Origin: Nocardioides sp. SR21
GTDB lineage: Bacteria; Actinomycetota; Actinomycetes; Propionibacteriales; Nocardioidaceae
Direction: 5' to 3'
Assembly (NCBI RefSeq): GCF_022761125.1
Contig: NZ_JAKWJR010000003.1
Coordinates: 124,001-188,000, forward strand
Length of the DNA stretch: 64,000 nucleotides
In this document: one piece after another, positions 25,622 through 34,271 of the stretch
Numbering within the stretch: position 1 is the stretch's first letter
How the letters are laid out: each line of letters starts with the position of its first letter
Program-made: the position numbers and the translations under genes
The notes under the pieces: generated by a model
Seen by the model: only the letters and a program-made list of their open reading frames with translations
What the model was told of the DNA's origin: nothing
Database searches by the model: none

Positions 25622-26602
25622 GTGACGCATGAGGGGGCCACGGGACCGGTGGCACCCACGCTGACGGAGGTGGTCACCCGGCGCGACGAGCGCCGGGTGG
25701 CCCCCCGGCCGGTAGGGACCGGCTGGCGCCAGCGTCTCGAGATCGTCATGTTCGTGTCACCGGCCCTGGCCCTGATGGCCGTCTTCATCCTCTGGCCGGT
25801 CCTCTCGGCGGTCCGGATGTCCTTCTACCGCTGGAAGGGCTTCGGCCCGATGGACCAGTGGGTCGGCCTGAACAACTACCGACTGGTGCTCCAGGACGAG
25901 GTCTTCACCGACGCGGTGATGCACAACTTCACCATCGTCGTGCTCTCGATTCTGATCCAGCTGCCGCTCGGGCTCGGGCTCGCGCTGCTGCTGAACCGGC
26001 GGATCCGCGGTCGCGGGCTGCTCCGCACGATCGTGTTCGTGCCGTACGTCGTGGCCGAGGTGATCGCGGGCGTGATCTGGTTCCAGCTGCTCCAGCCGCA
26101 GTACGGCGTGGTCGACACGGTCCTGACCAACATCGGCCTCACGCCACCGGAGCAGGGCTTCCTCGGGACGCCTGACCTGGCGCTGCCGACCGTGTTCGTG
26201 GTGCTCACGTGGAAGTACCTCGGGCTGGCGGTGCTGCTGTTCCTCGCCGGCCTGCAGGGCGTGCCGGACGAGCTCTACGAGGCGGCGCAGCTCGACGGGG
26301 CGAGCTGGTGGCAGACACAGCGGCGGGTGGCGATCCCGCTGATCGGCCCGACGATCCGTACCTGGGCGTTCCTGTCGATCATCGGCTCGCTGCAGCAGTT
26401 CGACATGATCTGGGTGCTGACCCACGGCGGCCCGGCGAACCGCACGACGACGATGGCGACGTACCTGGTCGAGCAGGGTACGGAGCGGGGTAACTACGGC
26501 ATCGCCGGGGCCGCCTCGGTGCTGCTGTTCGTGATCGCGTTCGTGACGGCGGTGGCGTACCAGCTGATCGTGCTGCGGCGCGACACCAAGGTGGACCGGT
26601 GA
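25622..26602 (+). CDS. ABC sugar transporter permease (MalF-like)
   Basis: A 326-residue permease with six membrane helices. The coupling-loop motif is EAAQLDGASWWQTQRRVAIPLIGP (EAA followed by G), which docks to the ATPase. The GTG start gives a cytosolic N-terminal tail of about 40 residues before the first helix (MFVSPALALMAVFILW). AGGAG is 13 nt upstream, slightly far. It follows the binding-protein gene by 7 bp and precedes the second permease by 10 bp. Confidence 0.87.
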   Translation: MTHEGATGPVAPTLTEVVTRRDERRVAPRPVGTGWRQRLEIVMFVSPALALMAVFILWPVLSAVRMSFYRWKGFGPMDQWVGLNNYRLVLQDEVFTDAVMHNFTIVVLSILIQLPLGLGLALLLNRRIRGRGLLRTIVFVPYVVAEVIAGVIWFQLLQPQYGVVDTVLTNIGLTPPEQGFLGTPDLALPTVFVVLTWKYLGLAVLLFLAGLQGVPDELYEAAQLDGASWWQTQRRVAIPLIGPTIRTWAFLSIIGSLQQFDMIWVLTHGGPANRTTTMATYLVEQGTERGNYGIAGAASVLLFVIAFVTAVAYQLIVLRRDTKVDR

Positions 26603-26612
26603 GGAGGACGGC

Positions 26613-27452
26613 ATGACGGACAAGCAGACGAAGGCGTTCGGCGCCGGCGGCCCGCTCGTGTACGTGCTCGCGCTCGTGGTGGTCGCGCTGACGCTCGGCC
26701 CCGTCCTGTACGGCGCGCTCGGCGGCTTCCGGAGCAACGAGCAGCTGGCGAGCGACCCGGCCGGCCTGCCCGACCCGTGGGTGTTCACGAACTACTCGAC
26801 CGTGCTCACGAACTCGGAGTTCTGGCGCTACGCGCTGAACTCCACGGTGGTCGCCCTGATCACGACCGTGGTCGCGGTGCTGGCCGGCGTGATGGCGGCG
26901 TACCCGCTCGCGCGCTACCAGTTCCGCGGCCGCGAAGGGCTGTTCATGGTGTTCGTGCTCGGGCTGCTGTTCCCGGCCGCGGTCGCGATCATCCCGCTGT
27001 TCATCCTGGTGACCCGCGACCTCCAGCTCGGCAACACCTGGTGGGGCGTGGCGCTGCCGCAGGCGGCGTTCGCACTGCCGATCACCGTGGTGATCCTGCG
27101 GCCGTTCCTGATGGCCCTGCCGCGCGAGCTCGAGGAGGCCGCGCTGATCGACGGCGCCTCGCGCGTGGGGATCTTCTGGCGACTGGCGCTGCCGCTGTCG
27201 ATGCCGGCGCTGGTCACCGTCGGTGTGCTGGCGTTCGTCACGTCGTGGAACGCCTACCTGCTGCCGCTCCTGCTCCTGCAGGACGACATGCGCACGCTGC
27301 CGCTCGGGGTGGCCGACTACTCGACCGAGCACTCGGCCGACACCGCCGGTGTCCTGGCCTTCACGACGATTGCGATGATCCCGGCATTGATCCTGTTCCT
27401 TGCGCTGCAACGACGGATCGTCGGTGGACTGACGGGGGCGGTCAAGGGATGA
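26613..27452 (+). CDS. ABC sugar transporter permease (MalG-like)
   Basis: A 279-residue permease of the CUT1 class with six helices and the coupling motif EEAALIDGASRVGIFWRLAL near residue 178. It completes the membrane channel with the preceding permease. The start ATG is preceded by GAGGAGG 6-8 nt upstream. Its stop overlaps the start of the LacI regulator gene as ATGA, which makes the regulator part of the operon. Confidence 0.87.
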   Translation: MTDKQTKAFGAGGPLVYVLALVVVALTLGPVLYGALGGFRSNEQLASDPAGLPDPWVFTNYSTVLTNSEFWRYALNSTVVALITTVVAVLAGVMAAYPLARYQFRGREGLFMVFVLGLLFPAAVAIIPLFILVTRDLQLGNTWWGVALPQAAFALPITVVILRPFLMALPRELEEAALIDGASRVGIFWRLALPLSMPALVTVGVLAFVTSWNAYLLPLLLLQDDMRTLPLGVADYSTEHSADTAGVLAFTTIAMIPALILFLALQRRIVGGLTGAVKG

Positions 27453-28483
27453 GCGAGGAGCTTGAGGTGACTTCCACCCACAACGGGCGGGTGACGATGC
27501 AGCAGGTCGCTGCCGAGGCCGGCGTGTCCGTGTCGACGGTGTCGAAGGTGATCAACGGGCGGTACGGCGTCGCGAGCGAGACGTCGGAGCACGTCAACAG
27601 CGTGATCAGCCGTCTCGGCTACGAGGCCAGCCTGGTCGCGCGCAGCCTGCGGAACACGCGGACGAACGTCATCGGCCTGCTGGTCATGGACTTCGAGCCG
27701 TTCAGCACCGAGGTGCTCAAGGGCGCCGCGGACGCGATCCGGGGCAGTGGCTACGAGCTGGTCGCGTACTCCGCGGGCGGTGGCGTCGACGACCACATCG
27801 GATGGGAGTCGCGCGCGCTGTCGCGGGTCATGGGGACGCTGGTCGACGGCGCGGTGCTGGTCACCCCGACGGTGACCGACGTGCGACACACGGGACCGAT
27901 CGTGGCCGTCGACCCCCACACGGGACGCTCCAGCCTCCCGACGGTGACGTCGGACAACCTCCAGGGCGGCCGGCTCGCGGTCGACCACCTGCTCGGGCTC
28001 GGGCACCGGCGCATCGGGATGATCACGGGCCGCCCGGACCTGAGCTCCGCAGAGCTCCGCGAGCAGGGCTACCGGGACGCGCACGCGGCGGCCGGCGTAC
28101 CGGTCGACGAGTCGCTGCTGGCGCTCGGCGGCTACGACCCGGAGCAGGCGCGCGAGGCCTCGCGGACGCTGCTCACGATGGCGGAGCCGCCGACCGCGAT
28201 CTTCGCGGCGAACGACATCTCCGCGATGGTCACGCTCGAGGTCGCCGCCGAGCTCGGGATCGCCGTACCCGCCCAGCTCTCGGTCGTCGGCTTCGACAAC
28301 ATCCCCGAGTCGGCGCTCGCCGACCCGCCGCTGACCACCGTGCAGCAGCCGATGCGGCAGCTCGGCCACGACGCGGTCGCGATGCTCATCGCGCAGATCT
28401 CCGGCGAGGAGATCGCGGACACGCACCTCACCCTGGAGACGACGCTGGTCCCGCGCGGGTCGAGCGCGGAGGTCGCACGATGA
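27449..28483 (+). CDS. LacI-family transcriptional regulator
   Basis: A 344-residue LacI/GalR regulator. The helix-turn-helix is MQQVAAEAGVSVSTVSKVING at residues 17-37, followed by hinge residues LVARSLRNTRTNVIGLL and a periplasmic-binding-like effector domain ending in VVGFDNIPESALADPPLTTV. It is embedded between permease and glycosidase genes by ATGA overlaps on both sides. It probably represses this operon through the dyad near 24202 and is induced by the transported sugar. Confidence 0.88.
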   Translation: MSEELEVTSTHNGRVTMQQVAAEAGVSVSTVSKVINGRYGVASETSEHVNSVISRLGYEASLVARSLRNTRTNVIGLLVMDFEPFSTEVLKGAADAIRGSGYELVAYSAGGGVDDHIGWESRALSRVMGTLVDGAVLVTPTVTDVRHTGPIVAVDPHTGRSSLPTVTSDNLQGGRLAVDHLLGLGHRRIGMITGRPDLSSAELREQGYRDAHAAAGVPVDESLLALGGYDPEQAREASRTLLTMAEPPTAIFAANDISAMVTLEVAAELGIAVPAQLSVVGFDNIPESALADPPLTTVQQPMRQLGHDAVAMLIAQISGEEIADTHLTLETTLVPRGSSAEVAR

Positions 28484-30765
28484 GCGAGCTCTGGCGCAAC
28501 ACCGCCCTGGCGCCCGAGGCGCGGGTGGCCGACCTGATGGCGCAGATGACGGTCACCGAGAAGGTCGCCCAGCTGACCGGGATCTGGTGGATCGACCCTG
28601 CTGCGGGCGGCATGGCGCCGATGCTGAGCGAGAGCCTCGGTCCGCAGCCGCCGTGGGACGAGGTCGTCACCGACGGGCTCGGCCAGCTCACCCGCACCTA
28701 CGGGACCGGCCCGCTGGAGCCCCGCGAGGGCATGCGGATCCTGGCGGAGCGGCAGCGCGACGTGATGGCGGGCAACCGGTTCGGCATCCCGGCCCAGGCG
28801 CACGAGGAGTGCCTCACCGGACTGGCGGTCTGGCGCGCCACGATCTACCCGGCGCCGCTGAGCTGGGCGGCGTCGTTCGACCCGGCCCTCGTCGAGCGGA
28901 TGGCCGGCCGGATCGGTGACGCGATGCGCCGCCTCGACATCCACCAGGGCCTCGCGCCCGTGCTCGACGTGGTGCGCGACCACCGCTGGGGCCGGGTCGA
29001 GGAGACCCTCGGCGAGGACCCGTTCCTGGTCGGCCTGGTCGGGAGCGCCTACGTCCGCGGGCTCGAGCGCGCGGGCGTCGTGTCCACCCTCAAGCACTTC
29101 GTGGGCTACTCGGCCTCCCGCGCGGCGCGCAACCTCGCGCCGGTGTCCATGGGGCCGCGCGAGATGGCCGACGTGATGCTGCCGCCGTTCGAGATGGCGC
29201 TGCGCGCCGGCGCCCGCTCGGTGATGAACTCCTACACCGACATCGACGGGGTGCCGGCCGCCGCCGACCCGGCGCTGCTGACCGGGCTGCTGCGCGACCG
29301 GCTCGGCTTCACCGGCACGGTCGCGGCCGACTACTTCTCGGTCGCGTTCCTCCAGACCCTGCACGGGGTCGCGGGTTCCCTCGGGGAGGCCGCCGGGCTC
29401 GCGCTCGAGGCCGGGATCGACGTGGAGCTCCCGTCGCTCAACGCCTTCGGCGAGCCGCTGCTCGCGGCCATCGAGACCGGCCAGGTCGACGAGAAGGTCA
29501 TCGACCGCGCGCTGTCGCGGGTGCTGCTGCAGAAGTGCGAGCTCGGGCTGCTGGACCCCGGCTGGGCGCCGGCCGAGCCGGAGGACGTCGACCTCGACGA
29601 CCCGGAGTCGCGTGCGCTCGCGCTCGAGCTGGCCAGGCGCTCGGTCGTGCTGCTCTCGAACGACGGCACCCTGCCGCTGGCCGCCGGCGCACCGATCGCG
29701 GTTGTCGGGCCGCGCGCGGACACGTTCGAGGCGATGCTCGGCTGCTACTCGTTCCCCATGCACGTGCTGGTCCACCACCCGGACGCCGAGGCCGGGGTGG
29801 CGATCAGGACCGTGCGTGAGGAGCTGGCGGGCTCGTTCGACGTGACCTACGCCCTCGGTTGCCCGGTCGTCGGGGGCGAGGACGCCGACATCGAGGCCGC
29901 GGTGGTCGCCGCCGCGGGCGCGGAGGTCTGCGTCGTCGTGCTCGGCGACGAGGCCGGCCTCTTCGGCAACGGCACCTCGGGCGAGGGCAACGACGTCGCG
30001 ACGCTGGACCTGCCCGGCCGGCAGGAGGAGCTGCTCGAGGCCGTGCTCGGCACGGGTACGCCGGTGGTCGCGGTCCTGCTCGTCGGGCGGCCGTACGACC
30101 TGAGCCGGCAGGCGGACCGCCTGGCCGGGCTGCTCTGCGGCTTCTTCCCGGGCGAGGAGGGCGCGCAGGCCATCGCCGACGTGCTCAGCGGCCGGGTGAA
30201 CCCGTCGGGCCGGCTGCCGGTCAGCTTCCCGGGCGCCGGCTCGACGCAGCCGTCGACGTACCTCGCCTCGACGCTCGGGCGGCGTACCGAGGTGAGCGTC
30301 GTCGACCCGACCGCGCTGTACCCCTTCGGTCACGGGCTGTCGTACGCCGACGCCACCTGGGGCGACGTCTCGACGTCGACCCAGCGCTGGGAGACCGACG
30401 GCTCGTGCGAGCTCGTGGTGCCGCTCACGAACGAGAGCGACCGCGACGTGTCGGAGGTCGTGCAGGTCTACCTCCACGACCGGTCGGCGTCGGTGGTCCG
30501 GCCGGTGCAGCAGCTGATCGGCGCGGCCCGCGTGGACCTGGCGCCGGGGGAGAGCAGGGCGGTGCGCTTCGACCTGCACGCCGACCTGACCTCGTTCACC
30601 GGCCGCGAGCTGGTGCGCATCGTCGAGCCCGGCGAGGTCGAGCTGCGCGTCGGTGCCTCGAGCGCGGACATCCGCGCGGTGCTGACGCTCGACCTGGTCG
30701 GTCCCGGCCGCGAGGTCGGCACCGACCGCGTGCTCGAGCCGACGGTGTCCGTCGTACCGGCCTGA
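28480..30765 (+). CDS. Glycoside hydrolase family 3 (beta-xylosidase/beta-glucosidase type)
   Basis: A 761-residue GH3 enzyme with no signal peptide, so it acts in the cytosol on imported oligosaccharides. The nucleophile is probably Asp284 in GTVAADYFSV and the acid/base Glu502 in GNGTSGEGNDVATLDLPG; KHFVGYS supplies the substrate-binding Lys-His pair. A fibronectin-III-like C-terminal domain follows (about residues 640-740). Coupling to an acetyl-xylan-type esterase suggests xylo-oligosaccharides, with beta-glucosides as the alternative. Confidence 0.88.
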   Translation: MSELWRNTALAPEARVADLMAQMTVTEKVAQLTGIWWIDPAAGGMAPMLSESLGPQPPWDEVVTDGLGQLTRTYGTGPLEPREGMRILAERQRDVMAGNRFGIPAQAHEECLTGLAVWRATIYPAPLSWAASFDPALVERMAGRIGDAMRRLDIHQGLAPVLDVVRDHRWGRVEETLGEDPFLVGLVGSAYVRGLERAGVVSTLKHFVGYSASRAARNLAPVSMGPREMADVMLPPFEMALRAGARSVMNSYTDIDGVPAAADPALLTGLLRDRLGFTGTVAADYFSVAFLQTLHGVAGSLGEAAGLALEAGIDVELPSLNAFGEPLLAAIETGQVDEKVIDRALSRVLLQKCELGLLDPGWAPAEPEDVDLDDPESRALALELARRSVVLLSNDGTLPLAAGAPIAVVGPRADTFEAMLGCYSFPMHVLVHHPDAEAGVAIRTVREELAGSFDVTYALGCPVVGGEDADIEAAVVAAAGAEVCVVVLGDEAGLFGNGTSGEGNDVATLDLPGRQEELLEAVLGTGTPVVAVLLVGRPYDLSRQADRLAGLLCGFFPGEEGAQAIADVLSGRVNPSGRLPVSFPGAGSTQPSTYLASTLGRRTEVSVVDPTALYPFGHGLSYADATWGDVSTSTQRWETDGSCELVVPLTNESDRDVSEVVQVYLHDRSASVVRPVQQLIGAARVDLAPGESRAVRFDLHADLTSFTGRELVRIVEPGEVELRVGASSADIRAVLTLDLVGPGREVGTDRVLEPTVSVVPA

Positions 30766-31733
30766 TGCAGTTCGACTGGCCGCTCGACCAGCTGCGCGGC
30801 TACGACCCGCAGCTGGCCGAGCCACCGGACCTCGACGAGTTCTGGGCGGCGTCCCTCACCGACCGTGGTGAGGGGGCGTCGTTCGTGCACGTCGACAACG
30901 GCCTGCGCGCCGTCGAGACGTACGACGTCACGTTCCTCGGCTTCGGCGGTGACCCGGTGCGCGCGTGGCTGCACCTGCCGGCGGCCGCGCTCCGCAGCGG
31001 CCCGCTGCCCGGCGTCATGCAGTACCAGGGCTACAACGGTGGCCGGGGCCTCGCGCACGAGCACCTGCTCTGGGCGTCCGCGGGCTATGCGCACCTCGTC
31101 ATGGACACCCGCGGGCAGGGCAGCGGCTGGACGACCGGGAGCACCGGTGACCCCGGCGGCAGCGGGCCGTCACAGCCGGGGTTCCTGACCCGCGGCATCG
31201 AGGACCCGCGCACCTACTACTACCGGCGCGTGTTCGCGGACGCCGTCGCGGCGGTCGAGGTGCTGCGCCGTCATGACCTCGTCGACGGCGCGCGGGTCGC
31301 GGTCGCGGGCGGCAGCCAGGGCGGTGGCATCGCGGCGGCGGTCGCCGCGCTCGCGCCGACCTCGGTGGCGGCGCTGCTCTGCGACGTGCCGTTCCTGTCC
31401 GACTTCCGCCGGGCGGCCGCGGTCGCGCAGACCGAGCCGTATCTCGAGCTCGTGCGCTACCTCGCGGCGCACCGCGACCGGGTCGAGCAGACGTTCGCGA
31501 CGCTGTCGTACTTCGACGCCGCGGTGCTGGGCCGGAGGGCCACCGCGCCGGCGCTGTTCTCGGTCGCGCTGATGGACGCGACCTGCCCGCCGTCGACCGG
31601 CTTCGCGGCGTACCACGCTTATGCCGGGCCCAAGGACCTCGAGGTCTACGAGTTCAACGACCACGAGGGCGGCCAGGCGTTCCAGCAGGCCCGCCAGCTC
31701 GCCTGGCTGGCGGAGGCCTTCGCGTCCGCGTGA
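30765..31733 (+). CDS. CE7 acetyl xylan esterase / cephalosporin-C deacetylase family
   Basis: A 322-residue alpha/beta hydrolase. The CE7 signature RGQGSGW is near residue 124, and the triad is Ser184 in GGSQGG, Asp271 in MDATCPPST and His300 in DHEGG. CE7 esterases remove acetyl groups from short xylo-oligosaccharides inside the cell. The start shares one base with the GH3 stop (TGATG), so the two enzymes are made together. It ends the operon. Confidence 0.88.
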   Translation: MQFDWPLDQLRGYDPQLAEPPDLDEFWAASLTDRGEGASFVHVDNGLRAVETYDVTFLGFGGDPVRAWLHLPAAALRSGPLPGVMQYQGYNGGRGLAHEHLLWASAGYAHLVMDTRGQGSGWTTGSTGDPGGSGPSQPGFLTRGIEDPRTYYYRRVFADAVAAVEVLRRHDLVDGARVAVAGGSQGGGIAAAVAALAPTSVAALLCDVPFLSDFRRAAAVAQTEPYLELVRYLAAHRDRVEQTFATLSYFDAAVLGRRATAPALFSVALMDATCPPSTGFAAYHAYAGPKDLEVYEFNDHEGGQAFQQARQLAWLAEAFASA

Positions 31734-31740
31734 CCAGCAG

Positions 31741-32532
31741 CTAGCGGCCCTGGAAGCTCGGGGTGCGCTTCTCGGCGAACGCTCGGGGACCTTCCTTGGC
31801 GTCCTCGGACGCGAAGACGGCCACGCCGACCCTGGCGTCGTCGGCCCAGCAGTCCTCCTCGTGCTTGCCCTCGGAGTCGCGGACGGTCTTGAGGATGGCC
31901 TGCACGGCGAGCGGGCCGTTCGCGCAGATGAGGTCGGCGATCTCGTGGGCCTTGTGCAGCGCCTCGCCGTCCGGGACGACGTGGCCGATCAACCCGATCT
32001 CCTTGGCCTCCGGCGCCTTGATCAGGCGGCCGGTGAGCAGCAGGTCCATCGCGATCGTGTACGGGATCTGGCGGGGGAGCCGGACCGCGGAGCCACCCAT
32101 CGGGTAGAGGCTCCACTTGGCCTCCGCGACGCCGAAGCGTGCGGACTCGCCGGCGATCCGGATGTCGGTGCCCTGGAGGATCTCCGTGCCGCCGGCGACC
32201 GCGGGGCCCTCGACGGCCGCGATCAGCGGCACGGTCAGACGGAACCCCTTGAGCAGGCCCTTGATCACCGACGGGTCGAAGCCGGCCTTGAAGCTGTCGT
32301 CCGGCGAGCGCTTGGTCGCCGCCTTGAGGTCCATGCCCGCGCAGAAGAAACCGCCGGCGCCGGTGAGGATGACCACCCGGATGGAGTCGTCGCTGTTGGC
32401 CCGGTCCCAGGCCTCCTCCATGATCGCCATCATCTCGCCGGACAGCGCGTTGCGCGCCTCCGGGCGGTTCATGGTGACGACCAGCTTGTGGCCGTCCTGC
32501 TCGACGAGACAGTGGGGAGCGTCGGTGGTCAT
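31741..32532 (-). CDS. echA19: EchA19, enoyl-CoA hydratase of sterol side-chain degradation
   Basis: A 263-residue crotonase with [15 protein letters not shown] near residue 62 and [18 protein letters not shown] near residue 107. The glutamates used by hydratases fall in the GTEILQG and AEAKWSLYP segments. It closely resembles M. tuberculosis EchA19 (Rv3516), which hydrates side-chain enoyl-CoA thioesters of cholesterol. It is divergent from fadD19, as Rv3516 is from Rv3515c, across a KstR operator. The start appears leaderless. Confidence 0.88.
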   Translation of the reverse strand: MTTDAPHCLVEQDGHKLVVTMNRPEARNALSGEMMAIMEEAWDRANSDDSIRVVILTGAGGFFCAGMDLKAATKRSPDDSFKAGFDPSVIKGLLKGFRLTVPLIAAVEGPAVAGGTEILQGTDIRIAGESARFGVAEAKWSLYPMGGSAVRLPRQIPYTIAMDLLLTGRLIKAPEAKEIGLIGHVVPDGEALHKAHEIADLICANGPLAVQAILKTVRDSEGKHEEDCWADDARVGVAVFASEDAKEGPRAFAEKRTPSFQGR

Positions 32533-32539
32533 GGCGCGG

Positions 32540-32545
32540 AGCCTA
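32540..32545 (-). promoter_or_regulatory. -10 element TAGGCT of echA19
   Basis: On the minus strand TAGGCT is followed by 7 nt (CCGCGCC) and the ATG at 32532. The KstR operator covers the -35 region of this promoter. Confidence 0.55.
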
Positions 32546-32554
32546 GCCAAGAAC

Positions 32555-32568
32555 GAGAACGTGTTCTA
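32555..32568. promoter_or_regulatory. KstR-type operator between echA19 and fadD19
   Basis: GAGAACGTGTTCTA matches TnnAACnnGTTnnA except for the first base. It contains the palindrome AGAACGTGTTCT with one central-pair asymmetry and lies in the 46-bp gap between the two divergent starts, so one repressor can block both. Confidence 0.8.
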
Positions 32569-32572
32569 GTCT
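32567..32572 (+). promoter_or_regulatory. -10 element TAGTCT of fadD19
   Basis: TAGTCT is followed by 6 nt (CGCCGC) and the GTG at 32579. Its first two bases belong to the operator. Leaderless initiation on GTG is inferred. Confidence 0.6.
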
Positions 32573-32578
32573 CGCCGC

Positions 32579-34240
32579 GTGGCCCTCAACATCGCTGACC
32601 TGTTTGAACACGCCGTCGATGCCGCCCCCGAGAACCTGGCCCTGAAGGTCGGCGACCGGGCAGTCACGTACGCCGAGCTGGAGGCGGACGCCAACCGGCT
32701 GGCGCACTACCTGCTGTCCCAGGGGGTGAAGGCCGGCGACCACGTCGCGATCTACGCCAAGAACAGCATCGAGCACGTCGTGGCGACGCTCGCGATCGTC
32801 AAGGTCCGCGCCACCACCATCAACGTGAACTACCGGTACGTCGAGTCCGAGCTGGACTACATCTTCGACAACGCCGACGTCGTCGCGGTCATCCACGAGC
32901 GGTCGTACGCGCCGCTGGTCGCCAAGTGCTGGCCGAAGCACGACAAGCTGAAGGTCGCCGTCGTCGTCGACGACGCGCTCGACCCGTCCGACAGCTCCGA
33001 CTTCTCGTCGTACGGCGGCGTCCACTACGACGACGCGATCGCGGGCCAGAGCGCCGAGCGCGACTTCGGGGAGCGCAGCGCGGACGACATCCACATCATC
33101 TACACCGGGGGCACGACCGGCTTCCCGAAGGGCGTCATGTGGCGCCACGAGGACTTCTGGCGCGTGCTCGGCGGCGGCATCGACTTCTACTCGGGCGAGC
33201 CGCTGGAGGAGTTCGACCAGTCCAAGCAGGCGACCGACCCGCGGATGGTGACGTTCCCGCTCAGCCCGCTGATGCACGGTGGCGCCCAGGCGGGTCTGCT
33301 GATGCACCTGTTCGCCGGCCACCTGACGGTGCTCGAGCCGAAGTTCGACCCGGTCCGCACCTGGGAGATCATCGAGCGCGACAAGGTCCAGCTGATCTTC
33401 ATGACCGGCGACGCGATGGCCCGGCCGCTGATCGAGGCGTTCGAGGAGAAGGCCGCGTCCGGCACGCCGTACGACGCCTCGAGCCTGTTCGCGATCTCCA
33501 GCAGCGCCGCGATCTTCAGCCCGCCGGTGAAGGCGCGGTGGATGGCGGCGTTCCCCAACTCGGTCTTCACCGACTCCGTCGGTGCCACCGAGACCGGGTT
33601 CTCCGGCATGGGGATGGGCGACCCCAACAACATCAACCCGGACGGCCCGGTCGTCGGCCTCGGCCCCGGCAGCGTCGTGCTCGACGAGAACAACAAGATC
33701 CTCGACATGGAGACCAGCGTCGGCAAGACCGGCCGACTCGGTCGCGGCGGCTCGGTGCCGGTCGGCTACTACAAGGACCCGGCCAAGTCGGCGGCGACGT
33801 TCCTCGAGATCGACGGCGCCCGCTACTCGGTGCCGGGCGACTTCGCCCGGATCGAGGAGGGTGGTCGCGTGACGCTGCTCGGCCGCGGCTCGAACTGCGT
33901 CAACACCGGCGGGGAGAAGGTCTACCCCGAGGAGGTCGAGATGGCGATCAAGGGCCACCCGGCCGTGTACGACGTCCTCGTGGTCGGCATCCCCGACGAG
34001 AAGTACGGCCAGGCGGTCGCCGCGGTCGTCGAGCTCCGCGAGGGGGAGTCGCTCGAGCTCGAGGACCTGCGCACCTACCTGCGCGAGCACCTGTCGGGCT
34101 ACAAGCTGCCGCGGTCGCTGACGATCGTGGACCGGGTGCCGCGCAACGCGACCGGCAAGGCGCAGTACCCCGCCGCCAAGGAGATGGCGCTGGCCGGCTT
34201 CGCCGCCAAGGCAGCCACCGTCGACCCGACCTCTGTCTGA
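32579..34240 (+). CDS. fadD19: FadD19, steroid side-chain CoA ligase
   Basis: A 553-residue AMP-forming ligase. YTGGTTGFPKGVMWRHED near residue 179 is the adenylate loop with the FadD19-type extension, DSVGATETGFSG near 331 is the A5 region, and PGDFARIEEGG and NTGGEKVYPEEVE mark A7-A10. M. tuberculosis FadD19 (Rv3515c) loads C27 and C24-branched sterol side-chain acids onto CoA after CYP125 action. The GTG start has no ribosome site and lies at the end of a KstR-controlled promoter. A flavin oxidoreductase gene follows at 31 bp. Confidence 0.88.
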   Translation: MALNIADLFEHAVDAAPENLALKVGDRAVTYAELEADANRLAHYLLSQGVKAGDHVAIYAKNSIEHVVATLAIVKVRATTINVNYRYVESELDYIFDNADVVAVIHERSYAPLVAKCWPKHDKLKVAVVVDDALDPSDSSDFSSYGGVHYDDAIAGQSAERDFGERSADDIHIIYTGGTTGFPKGVMWRHEDFWRVLGGGIDFYSGEPLEEFDQSKQATDPRMVTFPLSPLMHGGAQAGLLMHLFAGHLTVLEPKFDPVRTWEIIERDKVQLIFMTGDAMARPLIEAFEEKAASGTPYDASSLFAISSSAAIFSPPVKARWMAAFPNSVFTDSVGATETGFSGMGMGDPNNINPDGPVVGLGPGSVVLDENNKILDMETSVGKTGRLGRGGSVPVGYYKDPAKSAATFLEIDGARYSVPGDFARIEEGGRVTLLGRGSNCVNTGGEKVYPEEVEMAIKGHPAVYDVLVVGIPDEKYGQAVAAVVELREGESLELEDLRTYLREHLSGYKLPRSLTIVDRVPRNATGKAQYPAAKEMALAGFAAKAATVDPTSV

Positions 34241-34271
34241 CCGTCTCCGTCGATTCTTGGGAGAGACCACC

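Noticed and set aside
28132..30825. 897-codon minus-strand open frame opposite the GH3 gene
   Set aside because: Shadow frame; GH3 active-site motifs are on the plus strand.
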